Numbered from the stretch's first letter, positions 14,392 through 26,845 are shown. The stretch is DNA of 64,000 nucleotides from Drosophila persimilis (GCF_003286085.1 NW_020825288.1:496001-560000); one strand, 5' to 3'. The notes: generated from the sequence alone by a model not told the origin. Numbers and translations are program-made.

Positions 14392-15166
14392 TGGTTCATT
14401 GTCTGCGTCTGGCTGTGTTTTTTATGCTTGCCACCTTTGCCCATGCCCCACGCTACATGCCACACCCCACACCCCGCACCCCGCACCCCCCTCCTTGCGT
14501 TGGGGTCTATAAACTGCTTTTGTTTGGGGCAAAGCCCAGAGCAAAGCCCGCTTTTTAATTATATTATTTTCGGGGAACCTTTAACCTGAAAATGTTTAAG
14601 TTTTCCCATCGGTTTCTCGGTTGCATTCGTTTTGGGGGAGTCCCGAACTTTGTCTCGGCGTCTGCCTATCGCACGGCGAGTGAGTGTCCTTTTGGGCTTC
14701 AAGAAAAAGTTGTCTCTCGTTTTCCGTCTCTTTTGTTTTAATCAAAACTTTCTCTCACTCCCTCCCCCTCCCCTTTTGCGCTGATAACTTTCCACTGAGG
14801 TTAGAATTTCCACGCTTTTGGGTCTGCCATTTTCCTCGTTTTGTACTGTAATTAAAATCCAGACGGCTCTCTCCTTCTGCTGTCTCTCCCCTTGCATTTT
14901 CCTTAGTTTTCCCTGGTTTCGCTGCTTCTTTTTTTGCATAAGCTTTTCTTTCCAGCTTGGCTTTTCGCAATTATAAATATATGCGCCCCGAACGAGTGTC
15001 ATTCCCTGCCGCTTCTCGGGGCAGCGATAAAAATTGCAGCAGAAGGAAAAACGGCAAAGGGAAATGTGAAGTGCGGGAAAACCAGTGGCGGAAAATTTAA
15101 TTTGGTTCAACTGCGTTCCCTCTGGGGTGGCACCCATTCCTCAGACGCTTTAGACGCCTCGGACCC

Positions 15167-15201
15167 CTCTTCCGCCCCCCTCTTCCGCCCCCCTCTTCCG
15201 C
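15167..15201. repeat. 13-bp minisatellite, about 3 copies
   Basis: The unit CCCTCTTCCGCCC repeats almost perfectly three times in the pyrimidine-rich part of the hdc intron. Confidence 0.75.
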
Positions 15202-17869
15202 GTTCAACGATCAATTGGTGGCAAATGCAGTTTGTTGACTCTCGCACTTGCCTGCCTCTTATCTCTGCGGCACTCTCTCCACCTCTGGGGCAGAGGCAGA
15301 GGCAGGGGCAACTATTGCACAAAATGGCAAACATAGAGGCCTGCCCTCGCGGCTCCGTTGCCTATTTCTGTATTTCTGTTGACAGCGCTTATCGCCGCCG
15401 CAGACCCCACGCTGGAGTCCCGCTCGGTTGGGGTTCATTGATCCGTGTGCTCGATAAGAAGTGCCAGGGCCCCCTCCCCAAAGAACCCTTTCTCGAGAGC
15501 AGTGCAAGATCTTGCTCTGAAAGATCTCCCTCTGCTCTTCTCCTCCGGTTCTTTCGTCTTCAGGAATCAAAGATCCATCTCTGGGCTAATCGGTGGAACC
15601 GCATCCGTGTCTGTGCTTCGACACACATAACTCCATTACTCATACGCACCGTTTGCCGGTTGATAAGCCACGACAAATAAATAAACAGAACACACATCCA
15701 TGGAGGAGCGGAGGGGGCCTCCCACGCTCCGGTGGGGCCCCGCACACATATGTTTGTGCCCCTTGAAGCGAAAGCAAAGCATCCGAGGGGGGATTAAGTT
15801 AAGTGGAAGAAATTACACCAAAGAGGATACACTTGTACACGCTGCCCCCTCGGTGCCCCTCGGTGCCCCCCGCTGCCCCTTGGCGGAAAATGGCTTACAG
15901 TTCGTTTAGTTTCCGACTGCTAATGGGGGGATCGTGGGGGATTAGGTTCGAATCAAAGGAAAGCAATGTACTGTGACTCCGTAAAATGCACTCCCCGAAG
16001 CGCCAGCCGGCGGGGCAGAAGGAGGGCGGAAGGGAGCAGAGCCTTGAAAAATAATTAAACAATTACGTTCTCCGGGCATGGGCATGGGTCATGGGTTCGG
16101 GGGTCATAATAAAACTATTAACCAGCCAGCAAATGCATTTAAATTGCTTGCTTAAGGGCCAGCCCTGGAGGCGAATGGTGAGGGCGTGTCCCGGCATATC
16201 CTTCGGCGGATCCAATAACCATCAATGTCTGGCGAATGTCTGCGGGCGAATGCCGTTCAAATTTGCCTTTTCGCCCTCTTGCTTTTGCTTTTCATATAAA
16301 AATAATTGTTATGCTCGGGAATCGAGTTTAAAATGGAGAATCCTCAAAGGAGGAAAGGCAGGAGGCAGGCAGTCAGGCAGGGAGAGCCCCACAGTCCCCG
16401 CCGCAGGATGCAGTTCAATAAACTGCGAAAAAAGGCAAAGCATACTTCAAGGCGAACAAAAAATGAAATTGGAAATTGCATTTGTTTTTGTTTTTGCTCC
16501 AGTGCTCCCCCAGTGCTCCTCCTGTGCTCCTCCCTTGCGTGTGTGAGTATATATCGTACGAATACGGGGCGCATTGGCCAATCGAATGCCATTATGCCAC
16601 AGCACATTGACTGCCCCATAAATAACGGCCGAAAGGAGGGGGCATGGGGAGAGAGAGGTCCAAGAGCCCGAGCAGAACAGAAGCTCCTCGAAGAAAAAGG
16701 GCAAACACAATTTATTTGCAAATTGATATTTAAAGGTCAAGGCGAAGGGATGTCCGAGCAAGAGCCGCTTGAGGGGGGCCGGCAGTGGTGGGGGGAGTGG
16801 ATTCCGAAGAGCATTTGGCTAATGGCAAATGGCAAATGCAAAAAAATGCAAAGAAGGAGCTGACTGGTCGGAAAACGAATTAAAATGCTGGAGGGAGGAC
16901 ACGAGAGGAGACGGGAGGAGGAGGGGCTCCTGGCTGAAAGCGAAACTTGCTTATGACAAGCCAAAGGACATGCCCAGGACTACAAAGGACGGGGGGCACT
17001 GGATGACAGACAGCCCAGAGATGAGTCCTGCACAAAGCAGTTCCTTGAACTGCTCTCCGGCTTATCAAACATTTCTGGCTGCGGCCTAATGAAGTTACAG
17101 CCCGAGACACAGCTCTGTCGCTGTCGCTGTCTCTATCCCTCTCCCCAATCCCCACTCCCCCCACGTAGAACCCCCTTTTTGTTCAGCAATTGTGTCGCGC
17201 ATTTGAATTAAGTGCAAATGACATGAGATTTTCAGTGGAAAACAATGCGCGGCGCCCCTCATTTTGGGGCTCTCCGCTGCAGCAAGAGCTTTTAAGCCAC
17301 TTCACAGTTGTACGACGGAGTGGAGCGGAGTCCCGGCCGGAGTTCCTGCTCCTGCCCCGCTCCCGCTCCTGCCTTTGACTTGGCTCCTGCTTGGCACTCC
17401 TTTGGCTTGTTTTTTCTCAGCTGTGTTTTTCATTGTCTGGCGCTGGCTCTGGCGCTGGCTCTGGTTCTTGGCTGCTTTTTGAATTTATTGAAATGTTTGT
17501 TTGTCTGCCATGTTTGCTGTGGCTGGCTGTCCTTGTTGCTTGGTTGCATTGTTGGCAGCCCTTCCTGCTCCTCCTCCTGCTCCCCCTCCTGCTCCTGGTG
17601 CTCCTTCAATCCTGCCGCAGCTGCGTCGGGCTGTATGCAATGCTTTATCCCTCCTTCCGCTCTCTCGGCTCCTCCGATGTCATTGTTGCTGCTGTTGCTG
17701 TTGCCTGGCTGCTGCATTTGTTGTCGCAAAATATTATTACTCCATTTCATTTATAAAAGTGCCCCCATCGCTCCCTCCATCCCGTCCGCGCCTTTGGGGA
17801 GGAGGATCCGCCGGAGGAGGAACTGCCATTTCATTTCATTGTCAGTGTTTCAGTGTCGTGTTGTGTACG

Positions 17870-17900
17870 CCCTGCCCCTGCCCCTGCCCCTGCCCCTGCC
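17870..17900. repeat. (CCCCTG)n hexanucleotide repeat
   Basis: About five tandem copies of CCCCTG on the + strand of the hdc intron. Confidence 0.85.
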
Positions 17901-19580
17901 ACATGCTTCGTGCTTTGTGCCGCCTCCTACTTATTGCCATTGTTGCTGGCTTGTCATTGGCTTTAACTCCTAATCTGCCAGCCAGGTCACATCTGGCCCA
18001 TTGATCAAAGTGTCTTGTCTCTCCTGCTCCATCTCCGCCGCAACGTGGCGATGTGGCAGCGTGGCAGCGTGGCACTGCGAGTGCGACTGTCAACTTGCTT
18101 AAATTAAGCACCTAGCCACCACGCCCATCAGCCCACCAGCCCACACGGGGAGTGTGGAGTGGAGTTTTCTCTTTGACGATTTTCAAATTTATTCTGCAAT
18201 TTCTTTTGTCTTTTGCAACGCCTACGGAGTCTCCTCCGAGACCATTTAATACTCGCTTTTCCTGGACAATTTTTCAATTTCCACACACAATTGTCAATTG
18301 AGAATGACGGGGTGTCGCCCCGTGCCCCCCGTCCCCCCGTCCACCCGTGCCCCCCCAAAGAAAGAATAGTTTTTCCGGGTTAATAAAATAGTTTTCTACG
18401 CCCACGGCAGAAGTTCTGCCGAAGCAGCAGTTGGGGCAGCCTCCTCTAATGAGGATTTTTCCAGCTGCCTTTAAGGTGAGTTCGCGGGGGGCGGGACAGA
18501 GGGGCTGCCATGTGTTTGCCTTCCGTCTGCGCAAACACTCATGAATACACCCATGCACACACCCATGCACACACGAGAGCATCCATTTATGAGTGGAACG
18601 AAGACACAGCGGACAAGGGGCCGAGAGACTCCTCTGCAGATGCCAACAAATGAATATTGGAATATTAAACACTTTTATTAACTTTTGCGTAAGCAAAGGA
18701 GGAGGCCGAAAGGAGGCTGAGAGGAGTCTGCGGAAGAAACAACAATCCAGGCGGAGGGGGGCCGGAATGGGCGACATAATTTAGTGGATAGAAATGCTCC
18801 GAGTGAGAGATATTTATGGCAAGCATTTTTAATGGATTAGCAGCAGCTTCCGCAGCACTTGCCACACCCACGCCGCGGGCTGCCGGGCTGGAAGGACAGC
18901 CCCACGGAGAGGGGCCGTAGCCGTAGCCGCAGCCGCAGCCGTGCAGACCTTACCATCGAAATGCCATTTAATTTAATGTGTTTATGAAAAGCAAAGCACT
19001 TTGAATCGAAGTGAAATGGAATTGAATTGAATGGAATGGAATGGAATTGTAGTTGTAGTTGGAGTTGGAAGGGATCGGAAGGGCAGGGGGGGGAACACCA
19101 TTGTCTTTCGGTGCGGGTTCGGGGTGTGGCCAGTGTTCCCAGCAACCAAGTTGAAACCTTTTTGATTTGTGGCACAGTTCGGGTGTTGATATTTACAGGA
19201 TGAAGGACAAGGGGGAGGAGGAGGAGGATTGGAGGAGAGGATGTGCTGCCAGCGCCGCCTGATTTATGCGTCCGATGCAAGCCAAAGGAAATGACAACTG
19301 AATGGCTTCATTAGTGCCACTGCCACACTGCCACACACTGCTACTCCACTCCTATCCTGGCTACAGCCCATGCCGGAATGCTGGATGCTGGATGTTGGAT
19401 GCTGGATCTGTTCTGTCCTCGAGTTTATTGCACTTCGACTTTTGACTTTTGCCCTCTCTTTCTCCCCCCCAAAGAAAGAGCGAGAGAGAGAGAGAGAGCG
19501 GGAGAACCATGAAAAGTTGGCGGTAATAATCACAATTCAGCAATAATAATTTCATGCTTATAATTCTGAGAAGTTGCATT

Positions 19581-19635
19581 CCCCCCTGCCTCTCCGCCCC
19601 GTTGCCTCTCCGCCCCGTTGCCTCTCCGCCCCTTT
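19581..19635. repeat. 16-bp minisatellite, 3 copies
   Basis: The unit GCCTCTCCGCCCCGTT occurs three times in tandem, the last copy with a small change. Confidence 0.8.
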
Positions 19636-19880
19636 GCGGTGGCTCCCTATGAAAATTCCCCGAAAACTTTCCACACGCGACTCTCATAAATTATGAAGAG
19701 TATTTCGGGGATGCCTTCGAGCCTTCAAGCCTTTGCCTTTGGCGCAGGCCAACGACCGTCCGTCCTCATCCCCGGAGGAGCCGAGTCGGAGTCGGAGTCA
19801 GAGTCTGCCAGAAAGCCAGAAATTAGCAAATCGTCACGTAGCCTCCATGATGGAGGGAAATGTTTATTGGTCATGGGCAA

Positions 19881-19905
19881 GGAAAGGAAAGGAAAGGAAA
19901 GGAAA
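19881..19905. repeat. (GGAAA)n microsatellite
   Basis: Four to five tandem GGAAA units in the hdc intron. Confidence 0.85.
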
Positions 19906-20784
19906 AACCCCACCGACGCACGGGGAGAGAGAGAGGACTTTGACGGAATGCATGCATGTGCGTGGCATGTGGCATGTGGCCTGTGGCCTGTATCCTTTTG
20001 GCAGGCAGCCGATTGGTGCCGCTATCTGGGTTATTGTTATGGCTATTGTCCGTAATCCTAGACACGCAATTGTGTTCCATGGCTGGCGATGCTCCTCCTC
20101 GAGCACCACACACTGACAGATACTCTATCCATCTATCTATCTACCCTCTTCATCGTCCATCCTCCTTCAGCAATCAACTTAATTGCTTTTCCCCCTCGCC
20201 GATGCAGAGATTCTTTTGTTTAATGAGTGAAAATTGTGCTCAATATCGCTTACCAGGCGATGTCCTGGCATCCCCCCTGGTTTTGAGTGAACAAACATTC
20301 ATTAATCGAATCTGTTGCTGCAACATTGTTGGGCCCGAAGGCTGAAAGTTGAGTTTATTGTTGCCAAGATTTATGAGCCACGGCCCCAAGAGCCCAAGAG
20401 CCCACCGCCCCCTCGAGTGGAGGCAAACAGAATGGGGGCTAAGACAATTGCAATGGCCCCGTGCAAATATTAATTTGTTGATTATTTTCCCCCGACTTTG
20501 TTTGCCGAAGAAGTGAAGCAGCCGGCTGGGGCAGGGCGGGGGCGGAGGCGGGGGCCGGGGCATGTGGCAGAGTGTCATCTTCAAGGTGGAGTCTTCGCCA
20601 CACTCATCCCCACCCCCAACTTTTGTGTCTGTGTGTGTGTGTGCCGCAACAAAAGTTCTTGGCAAATATTGGCAAAAGTTGCGGCAGAGGGAATTGTTTA
20701 GCGAAAGTACTTGAGTTTTCTGGCTTAAGCTGTGGATTACTCTGCAGCTCAAGGGTTGCCCCGTCCCCCATCCCCTAACTACCG

Positions 20785-20788
<4 letters not shown>

Positions 20789-20823
<35 letters not shown>

Positions 20824-20830
20824 TCTCTCT
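20789..20830. repeat. (CT)n microsatellite
   Basis: About 32 bases of perfect CT followed by a short interrupted run. A second interrupted CT stretch lies at about 20952-20998. Confidence 0.9.
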
Positions 20831-21764
20831 TGCCCGATCTTATTAAAAGTGCATTAAACTTGTCCCAGAGACATTCCCGAGCTGCAATTGATTGGGGCTA
20901 CGTGTCCTTTGGCTTTATTTCGTTTCATTTCACTAAATTATTCAACTGTCTGTCTCTCTCTCTCTCCCTCTCTCTCTCTCTGTCTCTCTCTCTGTCTGGC
21001 TGTGGCTGTGTCTGTGTGGGTGCTGTTATTCCGTCTGGTCAGGTGCAGGACCAGCCGAATGATGCCACAAATACTATTCCCTCATCATTGGGTTAGCTGG
21101 TTATTGGTTTGGTTTGGTGGCCCTGTAGGTCCCATAGATCCTTTCAACACCTTCTGGCCTTAGCTTTTTGACGGCTTTATTACACGCTCCTTCAGGCAGA
21201 GGCAGGACTGCCATTGATGCCGGAAAGGGGCGGGCGGAAGGGACGCGACTACTGGCTCGCCATATTGATTATCGATTTGGGAATTGGCCTGGTCCTGGTG
21301 GTGGTGGTGGTCCTGCTCCTGGTCTTACCTGGTACTGTGCTTGTGCTCGTGTGTGTGCATTCAATTTGGCCAACGTGTTAGCCACTTTGGCTTAGACAAC
21401 GGATCCCGCCTCCATAACCATTCCGCCCCCACCCCCTCCCCCGTTGGGTGGCAGAGCACGTTTGGATTTTATGGTTCATTTGTTGGCGCTTAGACTCGTG
21501 GCTCGTGGGTCCCACTGCACACACAAATATTGGCTGAAAATGTTCATTGGACGCCGCCACCTGGCCGCAGTGGCACCTCACGAGCGTGGGACAGTGGGGG
21601 AAAAGCAATGTTCGTTGCCACTGCGCGTGGCATGCCACTGGGAGATCCCTAAACAATAAATATAAACAAAACAAAGAATTATACCCGCTTTCGGCTGCCC
21701 CGTTTGGGTTGACTAAACTTGCAACATCTCGCACTATAACATTTTCGATATCTTCTCTTTCCAG

Positions 21765-23795
21765 ATCGAGGACGAGGGCAACCATGGAAACGACGAGACG
21801 CGCCTCTTCATCCTCTCCTCCCTGGCCACGTCGCACATGAGCCGCGTGTCCTGCATTCTGTGCGAGGAGCCGCTGCTCGTGTTCGACCGCTATCCCCTGG
21901 TCGATGGCTCCTTCTTCCTCAGCCCCAAGCAGCATTCCAGCGGCTGCATTGAGGTGAGTTATGATCTCCGCCCCTGTCCCGCTCTCCCCCGCACTGCTGT
22001 CCCTCTTCATCATTTGTAATTGTCAAATGTGGCTGATGTGGCACCCACACAGCCACACTGCCACACTGCCACGCTGCCACGCGGCTTTCACTCGCCCACG
22101 TGTCTGAGCAGCGAGAACTTTCAGATGCAATTAGAGCGGAGAGGCAGCAGCTCTTCCATCTCCATCTCCCTCTCTGGCTGCCACTCCTTTCTGGCTGTCT
22201 CTCTCTCTCTCTCTCTCTGCCTCTGCCTCGGCCTCTGCCTCTCTTTCTGTGCAATTTATGACCCATTTAAGACTCCTTGGCCATAATTACGCCCGGCCAA
22301 CTGCAGATGCAGTCTGTTGCATGGCGGAGTGCATCAGTGTGGCAGGCACCTACGCTTCTATGGGCTTTCCCTAGCCCACCCCCCCTTGCTATGCCTGGTT
22401 TTTTTCCTCTGCTGGGCTTTAATTTAAGCCTGGATTTATAATTCATTGCCAGATGCCGCACCTGGGATTGGCTCCCTCCTGGCCCTGGCCCTGGCCCTGG
22501 TCCCTGACTGTCGGGGAGTGCTCCTCCTCCTCCTACTCCTCCTCCTCCTCCTCTGACTTTGACTCTGCCTCTCTTTGTGGCTCGTGGGCGACTGCGGCTG
22601 TGGCAGTGGCAGCCATCTCCTGGCCAAGTTTATGCATTTTGCATTTTATTTGAAATTATTATGTCGCGTCGCATTGCCGCACTGCCACTGCCTTTGCCTT
22701 TGCCTCTGCCTCTGTCCTTTTGTGTGGCATGGAAGAATGCGCTCGATTCCAAAAGGCTTCCGCAGCCCCAGCCCCGCCCCGCCCCGCCACGCCCCCACTG
22801 AGAAGAGTAGAAAGTTGGCGCTACTGACACACGATACCCTAACAAAAGGGAGAGTTTGGCTCCGGCTGGGCCCTGCCTGGGCTCCGGCTGGGCTCTGGCT
22901 CGCCAGGGAATGCATTCAAAAGAAGTAAAGTCTTTGCAGGATTGAAAGGGGGCGACTATTCTGTCCATTCTATACGGATGAATGGGGAAAGGGTATTCCC
23001 GTGTTCGCCTCTTTCACAGCTCGCATTCTCCTTCCGCCTGCAATAATTTCTCATTGTTTGTGTGTCTGGGCCCCTTGGCGTCTGTTGAATTATGCGGCTG
23101 GTTCCCACCACCCCCGCCCTCGAGCCTGTTACGCCCCGTTCTGTCCGTCCGTCTGTCTGCCCCTTTTGCCAGTATAGCTTCCCAGTTTTCGCAGTACTAA
23201 ACTTCCGTTTCCGCCCTCTCTCCCCTCCCTTGCAGGTCAAATACGAGGGACGCACGCTCTACTTGACCTCTGTGTGCATGAGCTGCCTGGACGGAACCTC
23301 CAGCAGTCGCCTCATCAGCTGCAGGTAAGCATTGGAGCATGGGATGGAGGCACCGTCGCGGACACTCTAACACCTCCTATCCTCCGGTCTCTCCCCTTCC
23401 CCACAGATTCTGCAAGGAGCCCTGGGATGGCTCGAGCCTGGTTCTGGGCACCATGTACGCCTACGACATCTTCGCGGCCATGCCCTGCTGCGCCGAGCGG
23501 TTCAAGGTGAGTCCTAGGTCTAAGCGAAGCAGTGGAAGACCCCCACTCCTGTCCTCCATCCTGTTATCCGAGTGTAATTATCCCGCCGAGTAATTTCCGC
23601 CTTCTGCCACTCCCTTTGCAGTGCAATAACTGCTTCAAGATGCTGATGCATCCGCAGCAGCGGCTGAGCTTCTACAGCGACTACTCGCACGGGGTGACAT
23701 GCCCCTACTGCAACACCCAGGACACGCACTTCGTCAAGCCGCTGAGCTTCTGCTACGCCAAGAGCTCCGCGACACGGCTGCCGACGCTCGCATAA
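21765..23795 (+). CDS. hdc: headcase, last four coding exons up to the first stop (partial)
   Basis: Coding exons are 21765-21953, 23236-23324, 23407-23506 and 23622-23795. All junctions are GT-AG, and the reading frame holds across them for 183 codons before TAA at 23793-23795. The protein matches the C-terminal part of the headcase/HECA family: VFDRYPLVDGSFFLSP, then LGTMYAYDIFAAMPCC, then THFVKPLSF near the end. Five CxxC pairs (CILC, CMSC, CRFC, CNNC, CPYC) suggest zinc-binding knuckles. In flies headcase limits tracheal branching and acts in imaginal progenitor cells; it partners with Unkempt downstream of TOR. Introns are 1282, 82 and 115 bases. The N-terminus lies before the window. 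The TAA comes just after the conserved domain, close to where human HECA ends. Family and domain assignment come from recognition by eye, without an alignment. Confidence 0.93.
21954..23235 (+). other. hdc: hdc intron between the HECA-domain exons
   Basis: This 1282-base intron runs from GTGAGT to a TTGCAG acceptor. It is pyrimidine-rich with CT and CTC runs at 22195-22235 and 22522-22552. I see no gene or RNA in it. Confidence 0.85.
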
Positions 23796-23875
23796 CATGA
23801 GGCCCCGTTGGAGTCTCCGGCAGGCACGGCAGCCGCAGCAGCAGCAGCAACAGCCAGTGCCCCAGGTGCTCCAAC
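23793..23875 (+). promoter_or_regulatory. hdc: UAA readthrough site with downstream 80-nt window
   Basis: The context is GCA TAA CAT, with C directly after the stop. The 80 bases that follow are GC-rich. CCGT (23805-23808) can pair with ACGG (23826-23829), enclosing a small GGA/TCC pairing. In D. melanogaster an 80-nt segment with a hairpin after the stop is reported to be required for readthrough. The pairing given here is by eye and needs a folding calculation. Confidence 0.6.
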
Positions 23876-24136
23876 GGCCTCCTCGACGGCGAAGCAGCCG
23901 ATCTTCAACGCGGCCATCGACTACTCGGCCCCACTGCAGCAGCAGATCAACCCTGACCTAATTGGCGCCCATCCTCATGCCCAGCAGCACCAACAACAAC
24001 AACAGCAGCAGCAGCAGCAGGGGAGGCAGCAGCAACAGCAGCCGCCACAGCAGCAGCAACCGCAGCATCAGACAGCTCCTACCCATAGAGGCAGCGAGGG
24101 AGGGAACTACCGCATCAACAACTTCCACCATCAGCC

Positions 24137-24167
<31 letters not shown>

Positions 24168-25220
24168 CATCAGTCTGCACCAGCTCCCGCTCCAACCGCA
24201 GCTCCAGCTCCCGCTGCAGCTCCTCAGAAGGTGAGCAGCTACCAACGCAACATCATGTCCGTGAACGATGTCTTGAGAGATTACCAACAGCAACAGCAAC
24301 TGCAGCAGCAGCAGAAACAGCAACAGCAACAGATGGGGCATGATGCAGGCGCCCTCCTTTTGACCAACGGCAAAGCAAGCAACAACAACAACCATTCAAG
24401 CCACTCTGGCGTCGGCAGCAGTATTAGTAACTTATTAATTAGCCATAATTCGAGCAGCAGCAGCCACAATCACATTAACAACAACAACATCAACAACAGC
24501 AACAACGCCCAGAACAACAGCCAGAAGCTGAACGGGGCCTGGGGCCAGACGGACACCATATCCGCCCTGTGGGGCTGCAGCAGCAGCAGCGGCTGCTCCT
24601 CGGGCAGCGGCTCCCAGCCGTCGCTCAGCCCCACCGCCAGCAGCCACAGCAAGGAGATGCTGCTGTGGACGGCCCAGACTTCGCCCAGCAGCCAACCTCT
24701 CAGGGACAGCGGCAGCTTCAAGGAGCTGCAGCCGCATGCCGCCTCGCCGACAGCCTCGCTGACCAGCTCCTCGGGAGCCTCATCCACCTCCGGCTGCTCC
24801 ACCTCGAATGGCTGGAGCACCGGCGGCGGTGGCGGCGCCACGCACTACGGCAAGCCCAACATCTGGGAGCTGCCCGGACAGTCGGGGCAACGCCTCCAGG
24901 CCCACGACATCTTCACTGATCTCCTGTCCAACCTGAGCATCAGCCAGGACAGCGGCAGCCACAGCCACATCCAGAGTCACAACCACATCCAGAGTCACAG
25001 CCAAAGCAGCCAGGCCAAGGCGGATGCCTCGGACGTCAGCTCCAACTCGTCCTCCTCCGCGGGGGAGCTCCTGGAGATGGGCAACATCTGGCGGCACAGT
25101 GTCAGCGGCCTGGGGGGCCGCCAGGCATCGCAGGCCCACACTTTTCCCCAGATCTACGAGGAGCCGACAGGAGGCGCCGCTTGCATGCAGCTCTTCAACG
25201 ATTATCTCAACATGCACTAG
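23796..25220 (+). CDS. hdc: headcase readthrough extension (474 codons after the TAA)
   Basis: After TAA at 23793-23795 the same frame stays open for 474 codons in the same exon, to TAG at 25218-25220. In D. melanogaster, reading through this UAA is reported to make the long Headcase form needed in the trachea, helped by RNA structure just downstream. The extension is rich in Gln, Ser, Ala, His and Asn, with polyQ runs near residues 64-95 and 111-125. Less repetitive blocks stand out: YQRNIMSVNDVLRDY (from about residue 149), a block around KPNIWELPGQ with HDIFTDLLSNLSI, GNIWRHSV, and the C-terminal QLFNDYLNMH. Four short Trp motifs (ALWG, LLWT, NIWE, NIWR) recur. There is no good ATG at the start of the extension and no splice acceptor near the TAA, so readthrough is the simplest explanation. 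Confidence 0.85.
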
Positions 25221-25934
25221 ACACGAGTGCGGAGAGGAGCAGAGGAGCAGCGGATGGAGCAGCGATTGTTACTCTAGAGAAATTTAACCCTAGAAAGAGT
25301 AAGAACAGAGAGAATCAGAGGGAAGAAAGGAGCAACATTTTATGCGAAAAAAGAAACAAAATTTCCAATCAATTTTTAGAGCAGACTTGAAACGGAAACA
25401 AACGTTGAAGTTTGTTTCTGGTTTGCGAATAGTTTTAGATCGTCATTTGATTTTTATACACCCACGACACACTCATTCATACACCTTTATACACACACAC
25501 ACACATACAATCACTCCTACACTGAGAGAAAACAATGCAAACTAAAAACAATTTTTTTGTTATTTTTGTTGAGTTTTTTTTATATTTTTGTTTGTTTACA
25601 CACCTAAACAAAAGCAATTTTTAGTTTTATTTTATATAAAGGAAATTTTTATACATATTACCTACCAAAAACAAAAAAAAAAGAACAGCAACAAAAAGCG
25701 AAAAGTAAAAACAAACAAAACAAAAAAAAGGGAAGTAGAGAAAGAAAAACAAAAGCGGAAGAGCGAAGAGTGAAGAGTGAAGGAGAAGGAGAAGAGAAAA
25801 CATTTACATCACGACGAAGGACAGTTTTATTTAGCGAAAATTGAAGGCAAGGCATTAAATTGTTTAAACAAATCACGAGAAATGCTGTGCTGCTCAATAA
25901 CAAAACAAAAATGAAGGAAAGAAAGAAAACCCAG

Positions 25935-25940
25935 AATAAA
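25935..25940 (+). terminator. hdc: proximal poly(A) signal of hdc
   Basis: AATAAA lies about 715 bases after the stop codon in an A-rich context. It could end a short 3' UTR isoform. Confidence 0.45.
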
Positions 25941-26845
25941 TTAGAGGCCGAGTAGGCGATGAAGGCGAATAGAAGGAAGATAGAAGAAACATTTGCTACA
26001 ATTTATGAAACGTAAAATTACAAAAAAGAATCAACTAAATTTAACAAAAAACAAAAACAACAATATCGATAAGTTGCACATCTTTACCTAAGCGATTGGT
26101 AATTATTCCTAGTTTTAGTGAGCGAAACGAGAACCGAACCTCCAATCGAATAAGTTCTCTCTCCATTGACGATTCAGTTAGACCCCCACCCACCAGCCCC
26201 CCTCCCACTCGCACAAACAACAAAATAGAAGCAGGGCAGCGCATGCAACAGAGTCGCTCCACTCCACTCCCCCCTCAACAGGTATTTCAAGCAATCAGAC
26301 CCCCATCCACGCCCCAAACCCCAAACCCACTCTCTCTCTCTCCTTACAATGTAAGTTACCCCTGACCCCACACCCCCCCACCCCCAAAAAAAAATATCGG
26401 AAAAAGAATTAAAAATTTCGGCGCAGCGTGATCATTTATTTAGTTAAGTTTAAGGATATATAGGATATATTGTACTATCTTCATGTACGTATGTATGTTT
26501 GTATGTGTATGTTTAGGGTTTCTCCTCTCTTTGTCGTTACGTAACTAGCAGAGCAGCCGTATGTGATGGATCTCTAAAGGTGGGGTGACAGCCAAGCACC
26601 CATGCGGGCACTCGCCATCGATAGGTTTAGTAGGTTTAAGATGGTTTTTTCTAAATTTAAACAAAAACAAAAAGGGTATGCAAACATCCAACAATTTATA
26701 GAGCGGTTCAATGTTTCCTGTTTTGTGTTTATTTCGTGCATAGAAAAGTCACCAATACCCTTCCCCCGTCCCCCTTTCCCCCTCAGCAACTAATCTAAGA
26801 CTCCCTCAACTCCCCAACTCCTCTAAATTTTATATTTCATTCCTT

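Larger units (their letters stand above)
1..21764 (+). other. hdc: hdc long intron, 3' part (upstream exon outside window)
   Basis: The first coding exon I can support starts at 21765 in phase 0, right after a good acceptor. It encodes the middle of the headcase protein, so the N-terminal exon(s) must lie before the window. The whole preceding 21.7 kb therefore reads as intron. Frames here are short and made of simple sequence such as CT, CAG, CCG and TG runs; none has a recognisable domain. From about 9480 to 21700 the + strand is visibly pyrimidine-rich. Small exons or alternative promoters inside cannot be excluded. Enhancers are likely in such an intron, but I cannot place them by eye. 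Confidence 0.7.

Noticed and set aside
15943..15956. GGTTCGAATC, resembling a tRNA B box
   Set aside because: No A box or cloverleaf stems are found around it on either strand.
18465..18475. 11-nt exon-like segment between TTTTTCCAG and GTGAGT in the hdc intron
   Set aside because: Inclusion would shift the reading frame, since the next exon starts in phase 0 and nothing else supports it.
24231..24236. AAG|GTGAGC donor-like site inside the hdc readthrough extension
   Set aside because: The frame continues openly for a further 330 codons and I see no matching in-frame acceptor; treated as coding sequence.
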